NCBI GenBank assembly: GCA_037576215.1
Contig: JBANDB010000018.1
Coordinates: 1,488,001-1,552,000 of the forward strand
Reading direction: 5' to 3'
DNA length: 64,000 nucleotides
Origin: Armillaria gallica
Taxonomy: Eukaryota; Basidiomycota; Agaricomycetes; Agaricales; Physalacriaceae
In this document: positions 37,699 to 47,687 of the stretch, piece by piece
Layout: every line of letters starts with the position of its first letter
Numbering within the stretch: the first letter of the stretch is position 1
The notes under the pieces: generated by a model
Seen by the model: only the letters and a program-made list of their open reading frames with translations
Told to the model about the DNA's origin: nothing
Databases searched by the model: none
Translations under genes and position numbers: made by a program

Positions 37699-39203
37699 TC
37701 ACTCTAAAGAGGCGAGTGTCAGTAATCAACGCATAATGGAACTGAATAGGACGCACAGTACCTTCTACAGCAGCCATTACGACACGAATCATGGCGGTAT
37801 CAGTTGCGGTCGTTATGCTGAGATACACATTAGTACCGTTTGATCCAGACAACGTCGAACTTACTGTATATAAACCTCCCTTTCCCTATGTCGATGAGCC
37901 TTTGTGGCCAGTTTTGAAAAGCGACGCTTGAAGTAATCGCGACCTGCACGAACATCGCCAGCGTCACCATCATAATCCTGAAGGCAGGTGAGAGAAGAAT
38001 GCTTAGGCGGGAGAACATCACGTACCGGGAAGAAGGTTTTGATATCAGAATGAGGTATCTTCTTCTCGAAGAGGTCGTTCTTATTTAAGAACAAGATCTA
38101 AGAAAAGGTGAATCTTAGCTTCGCGGAAGTAGGGAGGTCGTACGTACAATCGAAGTGCGCTTGAACCACTGCGAATGACATATCGAGTCCCATATCGTCA
38201 TGGCATCTTGCATTTGATTCTATCAGATCCGGTCAGAGTGGTGAGGGATCAAAGCTAATCACATACCGCATCCTTATCCTCGACCAGACACTGGTCGTAC
38301 CCACTCAAGCTGACCAGGAACAGGATGCTCGTTACATCCTGGAAACAATGTATCCATTTCCGCCGTTCAGATTTCTGACCGCCAACGTCGACCATCATAA
38401 GCTCGTGGTCCCGTAGACAGAAGACTGTTTCCTTGATCCCAGTCGTCCGTACACGGCATTGTATGATGTCCTGCTCCGTCGGCTGATACTGAGGATCGAA
38501 TAGGCGCTCAAGGCCCGAGAAGAAATAATCCAAACTGCGCTCTGTAAGCGCGGCATTTGGAATAGCAAGCGTAAATGAGGACGTACTTTTCGGGCAAGGC
38601 AGCTTCGTTCCCTCTGTGCCACGCTGTGCGAATCCCCGGGTCATGCCATAGCGCCTTGAGTGGCTCAAAGTACTCCATCGGGAACGGCTCCCCATCCCTC
38701 AAGTACCGCGCATTGTCGATGACATCGATATATTCAATGTTGTCCTCCGAAACCTTAAGGTCCATGTCTTCCATCGCATCAAGGATACACTTCAAGCCAC
38801 CGGTGAGATTGTCAAAAGTTAGCTGTCGATATGACTCGATTTCTTGTGGCGAAAACGGAATTTTGTGGATGAGACGCATTTGCTATCGTGGAAGATGAGA
38901 ATTGAGTAGTATCGGAGGTAGAAATATACCTTTAGCACCGTTGACTTTCCAGAATCTCCGGACCCCAGAAGCAAAACCTGCGCGCACTATTCAAGCAGGA
39001 AATTAATCGGTATAAGATACGGTACACGTACCTTGACTTGTGTCGCCATTTTTGCTTTGGCCTAGCGGTGTGGCTTGTCAGTATCTTAGATATCCTTAGC
39101 CGGAAATCAAACGCACCTCCTTGAGCTCCTTCTCAGCCCTCCTATGCAAAGCCGTATCTGCATCGGTGACCTCAAAGGCTCGAGAGGAGAAGCATGCGCC
39201 CAT
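37699..39203 (-). CDS. Heterotrimeric G-protein alpha subunit
   Basis: Proposed complement(join(37699..37703, 37762..37817, 37865..37977, 38026..38097, 38148..38219, 38267..38534, 38587..38882, 38930..38977, 39032..39061, 39117..39203)). MGACFSS at the start supplies an N-myristoylation glycine and a palmitoylation cysteine. G1 is GSGDSGKST (Asp where most have Glu), the switch arginine sits in CRVRTTGI, G3 is DVGGQKSERRKWIHCF, G4 is NKNDLF, and G5 is TTATDT (usually TCATDT). Nine introns of 47-58 nt were placed, and all phases close. The first nine exons are secure. The C-terminus is not: after MAAVE the only nearby acceptor gives an immediate stop (348 aa), lacking the last dozen residues that contact receptors. 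Function: GTPase switch at the plasma membrane downstream of GPCRs, probably a divergent lineage-expanded type. Confidence 0.85.
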
Positions 39204-40619
39204 TGTATAGACTAGGATAATGTAGTAGTGAGCACTAGGGAGAAAGCACGCACACGACCGAGCGTAGCCCCTACAAGTCTGGATTGTCAAAGTTAGGCAA
39301 AAGACAAAATGAAAAAGACATACAAGTAAGAGAAAGGGAGTAGAAAGCCGTGGTGACAATTCAATTCTAAGACATGCCTTTAATTGTTTTGGGAAAGCTT
39401 CCGAGTAAAGTATTTATCGACGTATTTTTGCGCAGAATTGATCCTGTTTTGGTATCCGCACAAACTCTCGTCAAAATGCTGCTCCTGGCCCACTGAGTTC
39501 CTAGTAAGCAAACCCCGTCCTCACAATGTCGATGTTATCACCATCTTTAATGTCAAAGAGTGCTTGTTAGCTGCGCATCCTACATTCTGCAAATAAACAA
39601 GACTCACCGTTCACTTTCGAGCGTTTGTAGCTTTTGCGTAACCTTGCCATTTTTCAGCGTAGTCGTGCCGTCATGGTAAATAAGTATCATAGGGTTGCCG
39701 TCTCGGTTCTTGAAGGCATGGTTAGCTGAGGCTTGATTTCGATTGCGAAACAGGTCCTACCTTGGAAGTGTTCAACTCGTTCAGTAAGGGTATTATCCGT
39801 AGCTGGCATATAAGATGCGCCTTGCGAGATGGCAGAAGAACGGAAAACGGAGCATATTTCAAATTGCTTCAACTCCGACAGGAACTACCGGACCGGACTA
39901 CCTTCCACCTTCGAGCACGTTCGACAGTCCCGACTGAAATCCTCCAGGAAAATGTCCATAGGTGAGCCGTATGTGACATATACTGTAATATTGACGCTAT
40001 GAAGAACACGTTTTCTGTGACCGGGACTGCTAATTACGGGGTCATTTCCAACAGCCTAATACGAGTTCTGTTGCGTATCGCTCGGCTGTTAACCGTTTTG
40101 TCCAACCTCAGAGTCTCAAGCTAACTGGTCTTTTCTGAACTCCCCATCTCAACTTCGATATCTTTTTTCCATGCCCTGCTACTCTGGTTTGTAATCGAAA
40201 CGGGTGGTGAAGTAGCCTTTGTGGTGAGAATGGTATCCAGGCAGATGTTCTTTGCAGCGTCCGCGAGGCCTCTTTGATCTCGATAGCTCCGTTCATTTAC
40301 GAGTCGACACGTGCCAAAAGACCTCGTCATGTTTCTCACTGAGAGCGCGCAGGATGCGCTGTGTTGCCCTCCTTCAAATATCCAGACTTCGCGCATTCAA
40401 ATATGGAGAATTTTACTAGAAGACCGTAACAAAGAATGAGGCCGTGGGTTATCGCGTCCAGGTTACAAGTTACTCCCCAGTCAACAGGTCACTCATTATC
40501 ATGACCTAGCAACGGCAATGTAATGGCGGCTATTGTTCTCAATAAGGGGGACCGTCCTAGAAGCATTGTTTACAGCACAGCCGTAATGCCTGACAATTAA
40601 TGTTTAAACCCGCCTTTGC
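39204..40619. other. Region upstream of G-alpha gene, no gene fixed
   Basis: Contains the divergent G-alpha promoter. On the minus strand around 39,610-39,872 there is coding-like peptide (SSAISQGASYMPATDN, NRDGNPMILIYHDGTTTL) of unknown family and without a clear start. A copy of a dispersed repeat lies at about 40,366-40,440. Confidence 0.35.
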
Positions 40620-41172
40620 TTGAGCCTCAGCCTTTCATACAAAATCAGGCATCCATATAAACTACGCGCTACGGGGCGTGCCACCATACCTTCTAATCAT
40701 CAATACTCCGCCCTCGAAGACCTCCATCTCCAGTTACTGCAACAGATCCTCTCACTTCTCGATATCCCCACTATAACATGTCTGTCTGTCGCATCCTCCC
40801 TCCCCCGAGCCGTCTGCTTCCCTATATATTTCGTGTGGTGTTTCTGTGCGGTCATACTTCCACATTCCCATAATTTTAAGAGGCAGGCTCCGACCAGGAT
40901 GCATACGATTGGGCTGACGTGGATTATGGAATATATTTGCAGGACTCATTCCGTGGTGTGCGAAAGTGCATACCGTGAAGATCAGTAGTGGCAATGTCCG
41001 CAATACGGCGATTATTCCATCGTTGAGCGTCCTGAGAGACCTGGAGTTATCTCGCTTGACGTTCTGGTTCGTGCAGGATTATTTTAGGTTACTGGCAAAT
41101 CTCCCTCCCACATTGAAGAAGTTGACAGTTCATGGGATTATGTTCCGATTCCTCGACTGTCTCTTTTGGTGA
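40620..41172 (+). pseudogene. F-box-like remnant
   Basis: The segment LEDLHLQLLQQILSLLDIPT near 40,710-40,770 matches the opening helix pattern of fungal F-boxes, followed by ITCLSVASS. A second frame at 40,966-41,172 gives LRR-like NTAIIPSLSVLRDLELSRL. No ATG lies in a good place, and the two parts are in different frames with stops between them. Probably a relic. Confidence 0.4.
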
Positions 41173-41185
41173 TGAACAATAGGCA

Positions 41186-41292
41186 CTTGGCACCGTGCGC
41201 ATCGTTCCCGCCTTCAAATTCAAATGTCGCGCACTCAAGTATGTAGAATTTTAGTTGAAGGCTACCGTGGTGAAGAAATATGCTGGACCGGT
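41186..41292 (+). repeat. Dispersed repeat, copy 1
   Basis: Shares GAACAATAGGCAC, GGCACCGTGCGC and AGTATGTAGAATTTTA in the same order with 63,275-63,375. Its right end (GGCTACCGTGGTGAAGAAATA) recurs at the very end of the window (63,975-63,994). A weaker relative lies at 40,366-40,440. Confidence 0.8.
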
Positions 41293-42845
41293 TGCATGTC
41301 ATAGTGGAATCTATGTCATGTCGGCAATTTCAAAGGATTGAATTTTCAGGTGATGATATCGTTTCATTGTATTAACCGGCTGGAAAATTTCGGAGAAAGG
41401 ATTGGCAGATTTAGACGGAGCCTTGCAGAGCTGGGGATGAGTCCGACGGTAAAATTCACAGCGAAACTGGTACCGGATCGCAGTGTGTCTGATATCATGG
41501 GGAGACCATACCAAATCCCTATCATAAATGAAGATGTTTTGTTTTGCTCTCGCAGCTGATATATTACGGATCAATGGTTTCAAGAAGCTACGCATCATAT
41601 CGCGCGACGCGTGCCAAAAATAGCCGCGGTCGCGTGGTCCCTCGGGCCGGTTGGTGCAATGATTTTCAAAGCTCCTTTTTCCTTCCTTAACGTCAATGAC
41701 ATGCAGCGGAGACTTCTGCCGCACGCCAATGCTCTGTTCAAGCTTAACGCCCTCTTCACTCCTTTGCATCTTCCAAAGTCCGTTAGCTCATCATTTATCG
41801 TGTGCGCGAGCCCCTCCAATTACCCGCGAGCAGGTATTTCTCGAAGGGCTTTTCTGTACCGCTCTGAATACGACCCAAACCATGATGGATAAGAAAGGGA
41901 GGACGATCTAGTTGCATTTGAGGACGGGACCCGGGATATTTGTGGGCATATGTGGGAGAGTTTATCTTTTGGTACGTCGGCGATGCCCTTAACCTGGTTG
42001 AATTTGGTCATAGCCCCGATTCCAGCGCCGTTATGACGACAATGCCTCAGGTCTCGCTGTATTCGCCGGAAAAGCTACTGCGAAACCAGCTGCCTCTGTG
42101 CGCACCAATTCACGCAACACAATACGTGCGCACTTCATCGGATAGGACAGCGGTGGATATATGCTGTTGAGTTTACCTTTTTGTACGTTAACCACGCCCG
42201 GACATGATTATAATTTCACTTACAGTACCGGTGACTGCTCGATTGTCCTACGTAACCAAATAGGCGCTGATGGCAGCACATAGGCGAGAATCCTCCAGGG
42301 TTTCCGAAACCTAGCCGCACGTCATTTCAATGACAATCTAGGACCGTCCATTTCTGAGAGGATGGCAACGACGGCGTGCCATGCAGTCTCTTGTGCACCG
42401 ATCTCCGCTGTCGCATGCTCAGCTACGTGCGATTTCTTTTCGTTACGGGTCCTTGCGCACCGAATGTCAATAAGCCACTTCAATCAAGACACTTATTCCT
42501 TACATCGCATTCGTCTCCCTCCCACTTCACCGGTCCTCCATGCTTCATGAATGGATTCTACATGTTGACGACGCAAATCTCGTCAAGTCTGGATCACCCT
42601 TGGTGCTGGGACGAAATCATTCCGGCAGGAAGGGAGGCTTCCGAGCCATCTTGTACTCCAGAAGGTTTGTTAGTTTCATTCAATGAGGGCGACCAGTATC
42701 TGACGATGCGCTTCCGCATATAGATCTCTCATCGCGACGGATCATGCACGTCTCGTACGCTAACCTCAACGGTCCTTCTTACCAACCGTATCGGATGAAG
42801 TTTAGGACAGTCAGACTGCGATGGATATGTCATTATGATTGACCT
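41293..42845. repeat. Decayed F-box-family region including dispersed repeat copy A
   Basis: Coding-like but interrupted plus-strand frames (41,338-41,560 and 41,611-41,910). The part from about 42,030 to 42,790 is related to 53,300-54,190 (copy B) and 56,040-56,620 (copy C): all contain an AAATCTCGTC/CTGTCTAGTC segment, TTGGTGC.GGGAC, GCTTCCGCATATAGATCTCT-like sequence and CATGCACGTCTCGT-like sequence in the same order. Probably old copies of one gene or element. Confidence 0.55.
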
Positions 42846-42971
42846 TGTCGAGCTTTGTGTCGTTAGCGAAGGTGGACTATGCTTGACTTGAGTCAACGAT
42901 GATTTGTATTTCTACGGGTTTACTAAAATAAACTTGATAATCGCTCTCTAATTCGGCCGATATGACTATTA
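42846..42971. repeat. Left flank of Tc1 insertion, paralogous to 60,440-60,564
   Basis: GACTATGCTTGACTTGAGTC, ATGATTTGTATTT, and CTACTAAAATAAACT-like sequence occur in the same order at 60,468-60,530. The flank ends in the TA at 42970-42971. Confidence 0.85.
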
Positions 42972-43023
42972 TTGCTATTTTCGAAAATGATGACAGTACG
43001 AAAAAAATAGTTTAGTTTCGGGC
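42972..43023 (+). repeat. Left terminal inverted repeat
   Basis: Matches the reverse complement of 45678-45732 with a few substitutions and one small length difference; shared core AAAATGATGACAGTA. Confidence 0.92.
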
Positions 43024-43150
43024 CATATGAGGCAATGACATCATCAGGGCAAAGGGCTTCGAGGCGCGTTGTATCACGACGCAACATTCTTCTCTCTCCC
43101 TCTTTCATCATCCCTACTCTGTCAATCCATCCCTGCTGCCTGCATCTGCA

Positions 43151-44502
43151 ATGTCTGATAACTCTCGGCTCTCTACTGATGATAACAATGAGGGAGGTGA
43201 TGGTAACGAATACCCTGGCAAGTTCGCATGGTATCTGTTTGAATATCATTTGCTGACTGTACCAGTATCTACCTACAACGATGGTCGCGGCATTCGCTAC
43301 AAGGTCAAACTGCTAGAAAAATTTCCTACTCTGCGGGCTGGTGAAAAGCGACAGTCAAATGCAGTACGCAAGCACGTCAATGGGATCTTCCATGTGCACG
43401 AACTTTCAGTCTTGGGTGAAATTCTTGGCTATGCTATTCGATCTGTGAAGCGCAACGAACGGACTCTTGACTTCAAGGTTGTTGCTGGGGAGTTACGTGC
43501 GAAGAACTTCACGGTGACATGGACGATACCTCGCTCATCTGACAAGGATATGCCTCTTGACTCGGTGGATGCTTTCGAGGATATGGTTCAGCAGGCGGAG
43601 AAGAAGGCGAAACCTGAGGTGGCCTTAAAATTGGTTGAAGATGTATGTGCCTTTCACTCTTCTGGCACATACATTCACTCAAGGTTCTGCTACAGGATGA
43701 CGAGGATGAGGATGGAGATAGTTCTGATGATGCTGAAGAAACCGGCAGATCGAAGAAGAAGAAGAAGATGAGCAAATCGGTGAGTACATATCATTCTATT
43801 GTATTCCTCATGGTCTTACTAGGACATCAGACACCTGAACGCACAGCACATGAGCTTGAGATCGAGGATGAGATTGTGAACTTGCAGACGGCGCACCTGT
43901 GCCATGACGTGGAGTGCCGTAACTACGGGAAGCTTTGTTGGCCAGATGCGATAAGTGGGAAGCACATTTTTCTAACCGCTACGCATCTCGATACATGGGC
44001 TGCCACTATTGTAAGTCTTTTGTTCCGATTCTTGTAGCAATGCTCTCACATCATGTAGGTTGAAAAGGTTGCCCAAGTCGACATCGACCATGCCCCAGAT
44101 ACGAGGATGTTCCAACTCGGTCGTACAGCTGCAGACGATGCCCTTCTTCAATGTCGTAAGGTCAACTCTGCCGTCACTTCTGCTCCTTCAGTGACACCGC
44201 CGATGAACTTCATCTTCCCTAACCTCGCTGACCTACTTGGTGCCCAGGCGCAATGACCTTTACCACTGGAACCCTCCCAGAAAGTCAACTTTGCTCCGAA
44301 AATTGACCTTGCTACCTTCTGTGCTCGCTATTCTCTTTCTGAGGACATCCAACTCAAGCTATCCTTGTACCAGGTGACTGGACCGCATACCCTAGCCTAT
44401 TTATCAGATGAAATATTGTCAACAGAGGCATTTTTATGCCCTGCTCAGTTAGGTGATATCTGTGATGCCGAAAATTGGTGGAAGCATTCAGTAAACCATT
44501 AG
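43151..44502 (+). pseudogene. Passenger gene of the Tc1 element: zinc-binding, possibly SAM-like protein with one TGA
   Basis: Proposed join(43151..43642, 43696..43779, 43831..44010, 44059..44502), introns 48-53 nt, all in phase. The ATG at 43151 lies 127 bp inside the TIR. Residues 1-164 form an unrecognised region (KFAWYLFEYHLLTVP, then RYKVKLLEKFPTLRAG). Next come an acidic DDEDEDGDSSDD stretch and a basic RSKKKKKMSK likely to be a nuclear signal. A Cys/His module follows (C216, C221, C228, H237; spacing C-x4-C-x6-C-x8-H) with HLDTWAATIV after it. After codon 317 a TGA (44254-44256) interrupts, but the same frame continues for 81 codons with a coherent segment (IDLATFCARYSLSEDI, then YQVTGPHTLAYL) that looks like a SAM-type helical domain. 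Related hypothetical proteins appear multi-copy in Agaricomycete genomes as far as I recall; role unknown. Confidence 0.75.
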
Positions 44503-44557
44503 TTACCATCATGTACATGCTTTAGTCAATGTAGTAACCCGAATGTATAAAGAATCC

Positions 44558-45596
44558 TCATGCCATATCACTAGTAATGATGTCGCAAGCCTCATATAGT
44601 TCGAAGTACTGAGCTTTTGACTGATAGAAACTGATGCCTTGACGACGAAGATGTGACTTGATTACCAACCATGCCTGCTCAATAGGATTGTATTCAGGAG
44701 AGTATGGTGGAAGGAACTCAATCCTGCAGCCTGATTGCATGGTTAATACTGTTACAATCGTCTAATGGACAGGTAATATCTCACCGTAGGCCCTGACCAA
44801 ATTTTCGATCTCTTGGGAATGGTGGATACGAGCATTATCAAGAACTAAAACGCTTTGAGGGCCAGGATATGCTGAAGTGAGTGAAAGCTAATCATGCAAG
44901 TATAAGCTGAGATAATGGATACCAGAAAGGACGACGAACCACATTTTCACGAAGATATGAGATGAACTTCGTGCAGTCAAAAGAGCCCTCTACCACCTTT
45001 GCAGCAATAATACCATCATCCAGCGTCAATGCCCCACAAATGCTGAACCGTCTGTTGTGCACAAACGGCTGAGTGACAGGTGCATGTTTTCCCCGGGGCG
45101 CTCTGGCTCGCATTCGAGAGTATGTGCGGTCATCCTTTGATACCTCGTCCATAGCCACAAGATATGAAGCTGGATACTTAGCAATTCATTGTATGAAGCT
45201 AGCACATTTGTAGGGACACTTCTCCTTTGCCATCTTCGTGATCTTCTTGATGCTATAGCCAGCAGCTTCAAATGCACAGTGGATTGTAGCAAGACAGACG
45301 GTGATGTTGCGATAGCGACGGAGACGTTCTTGATATTCGTCGAGGAATTTCGAAGGATTGTGCCGGGCAAGGGAGAGAAGATATGCTATATCTGCAGCAA
45401 GAAGCTTTTGAGGATGCCCACGACCCAGAGCTGGTTCCTTCACAACATCTCCAGTAAGGCGGAAATGACGCTGGGTATGATACAGTGTTGATAATGAGAA
45501 TCTTGTCATGTATAGGATTTCTTCAGGAGAGTCTCCTCTGACTCTCATGCGGAGAGCTGTTTGCTTGAGATCATCACTGATATTGCGGTAAACCAT
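44558..45596 (-). pseudogene. Tc1-type DD34E transposase with one in-frame TGA
   Basis: Proposed complement(join(44558..44730, 44785..44887, 44940..45596)), 310 codons. An N-terminal helix-turn-helix region (DDLKQTALRMRVRGDSPEEI, then HTQRHFRLTGDVV) is followed by the catalytic core: first Asp in YLVAMDEVSKDDRTY, second in SVLVLDNARIHHS, Glu in PPYSPEYNPIEQAW, with exactly 34 residues between the second Asp and the Glu once the two introns (52 and 54 nt) are removed. A single TGA at 45186-45188 lies in an otherwise open frame, at a place where relatives have Arg, so CGA-to-TGA is the simplest cause. The enzyme would cut and paste the element at TA sites. Non-functional unless the stop is read through. 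Confidence 0.88.
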
Positions 45597-45677
45597 GCGG
45601 TAGGGTGATGATGGTCAGAGGGCAAGGTGCGTGCTATGTGCTGGCGTTCATGACATCATTGATTCATAATCTACATG

Positions 45678-45732
45678 CCCGCAAAACTATAAACTTTTTT
45701 TTTCATACTGTCATCATTTTTGAAAATAGCAA
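45678..45732 (-). repeat. Right terminal inverted repeat
   Basis: Reverse complement of the left end; abuts the TA at 45733-45734. Confidence 0.92.
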
Positions 45733-45734
45733 TA

Positions 45735-46250
45735 AAAGGCTCTATACTGAAGCTACTATAGATTATCACTGTCCTACACTTTACGAACTTGGAGTAATCT
45801 ATTGGGGTGGAGATACATGAAACTGGTCGACGCCCCGAGGCACAGAGATTCAGACCAGGCTCCAAGTATCACGCCGTCTCAAATGATCTTCAATGAATAA
45901 GGGGCTGATTTCCCCTACCTCTTGAATGATGTCTGCGATCTCTTAATCGAAAAATCTGGGAACATTCGGTGTGAGCTGAGCGGAAGGGGGCTTGAATTGC
46001 GAGTGAAGTCCGCATCGTGACAGAGAATTTGTTCATGAAGACTGGAATGAGGCATGAAACTTTGTCTTGGCATGCTAGCTGAGCTGCAATCTGATTAATT
46101 TGGTGAGATGATGGGATTCGCTGCGGTGAAAACTGGGGGAAGAATTTATATGAGCCCTGGCAGGACATGGTACGTCGGTCACCCAGGGCAAACTCTTCTT
46201 GTTTCTGAAATATGTATAGCAAAAGGCCAGACGGTACACCCTCTGCCAAT
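45735..46250 (-). pseudogene. Decayed 3' end of a MYND-family gene (paralogue of 60.6-62.2 kb)
   Basis: DNA from 45,738 on parallels 60,570 on: GCTCTATACTGAAGCTACTA, ACATGAAACTGGTCGAC and further blocks for several hundred bases. At 60.6 kb this is the 3' end of a MYND gene; here the peptide is spread over several frames (FMNKFSVTMRTSLAIQ, FPDFSIKRSQTSF). No MYND finger was found further upstream (46.3-47.0 kb), so only the end is preserved. The Tc1 element inserted just downstream of its stop codon. Confidence 0.65.
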
Positions 46251-47687
46251 GGTATATGTGGTCATACCTTATTAAAGTTCTGCTGTTGATTTCAGATTCA
46301 TGCCGCTAGGTCACGTTTAGGATCATTGACCACAGTCCATGCATTTTGGCACCACTCGTACCAAGAAGGATGTCAACAGGTGGAACTGATGATGCAATGT
46401 GCTGCCAGCTTGCTCCGGTGAGTGAGTTTCCGATGAATGCGTACTGGAACAGCCTCTCATGTATAACGGCAGCAAGTGATGCGAAAGGCCTTACAGAAGC
46501 CGCAATTCTGTTGGACCTCCGTGCCTGTATCCAGTAGAGATTCTATGTGTACTCTGTTCCAGTCCAGTCATCGTCCAGAGCAGCAAACATTTGGCAGATA
46601 TGTATTTTGCTTGCAGCCAATTACAAAGCCTAGATATCCAGAGTACGATGTACACAATTTTGTGCGCATTCGAGAGCAATATTTTCGATAGTTGGCTTCT
46701 GATTTCGAAGGAGGAAGAGCGCATGTTGATAGGAAGCTCTGAATCGAACCTTCAAGACCATTGGGAACGTTCATCTTTCAACGAGGCGTGATCGATATCG
46801 ATCGATCAGAGGGGAAATTAGTCTGAAAACATTGCCACTGACAGATGTACAAGGCTTGCGTTGTATATAAATGATGTCCCTGATGACGCACACTATAGTG
46901 ACATGCTGCATCAAAGTTCGAACACAGAGCTGCATTTCACTCAACGCATACATGTTTTTCCGATGCAACCACCTTAATGCGAGCACATGAACACATGGAG
47001 GACGCACGAAATTCACCGTGCCCTGCAGTCGATTATTATATGAATATCGTTTATCTGTTGTCCACTTCTGAATTGGATTTTTCTCTTCCTGCTATTCGTG
47101 AAGGTACAGGCTCACAGGTGCGAAGAACTTTGTACCAATGATCTCTTTCAATGGATACCTACGAGAGGATTCTTTATTCATTCCATATGCTAGTCCACAC
47201 CACAGATTCATGAGCATGCATTGCTGATGTTTGTTTCAGTTTCATTAAACCTCATTCCATAGAATGACGCGTAGTCTGGTCATGAGCCGCTTCATAGGTT
47301 GCACATCAACATGCATACAGTGCGGTTTCCTCTCTCATAGACTCTCTCCTTAATTCCCCATGGTACGTTCTTTTCGTCGCATCCTTATCCCATTTACTCC
47401 ACTCCCTGTATGTGCATCTTTCCAAAAAATCGTTCATTCAGCTAACCTTCAATGTGGGATCTCACATCATTAGGCTCAAGTTTCGTGAAAAACATCCTCA
47501 GCGACAAATTTCCGGTGGCATCTAGGCACATTTTATCCACTGCTTAGTGGGATAAATATAAGAAACTTCAGGTGCTGGCAAGCATTTTCTCGGAATTGGT
47601 TCCTTTCGTGGACAGATAGTGGGTGCATTCCCAATATTTTATGATCTGCTATGTTGCCTAATGCTTGAAGTCCTTAGAATTGCTGAC
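46251..47687. other. Spacer, no gene recognised
   Basis: Minus-strand frames around 46,490-47,016 are open but match nothing I know. The right end should hold the promoter of the membrane protein gene. Confidence 0.4.

Larger units (their letters stand above)
42972..45732. mobile_element. Tc1/mariner element carrying a second gene (2,761 bp)
   Basis: Inverted termini start TTGCTATTTTC and match over about 50 bp (42972-43023 against 45678-45732), with weaker similarity further in. A TA dinucleotide flanks both sides (42970-42971 and 45733-45734). The element contains a DD34E transposase gene on the minus strand and a four-exon gene of another kind on the plus strand, convergent, with stops 55 bp apart. 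A related unoccupied site is present at 60,563-60,564, confirming both boundaries. Both genes have one premature TGA, so this copy is probably immobile by itself. Confidence 0.92.

Noticed and set aside
43509..43775. Minus-strand frame rich in Ser and Phe opposite the passenger gene
   Set aside because: Shadow of the acidic and basic codon runs on the plus strand.
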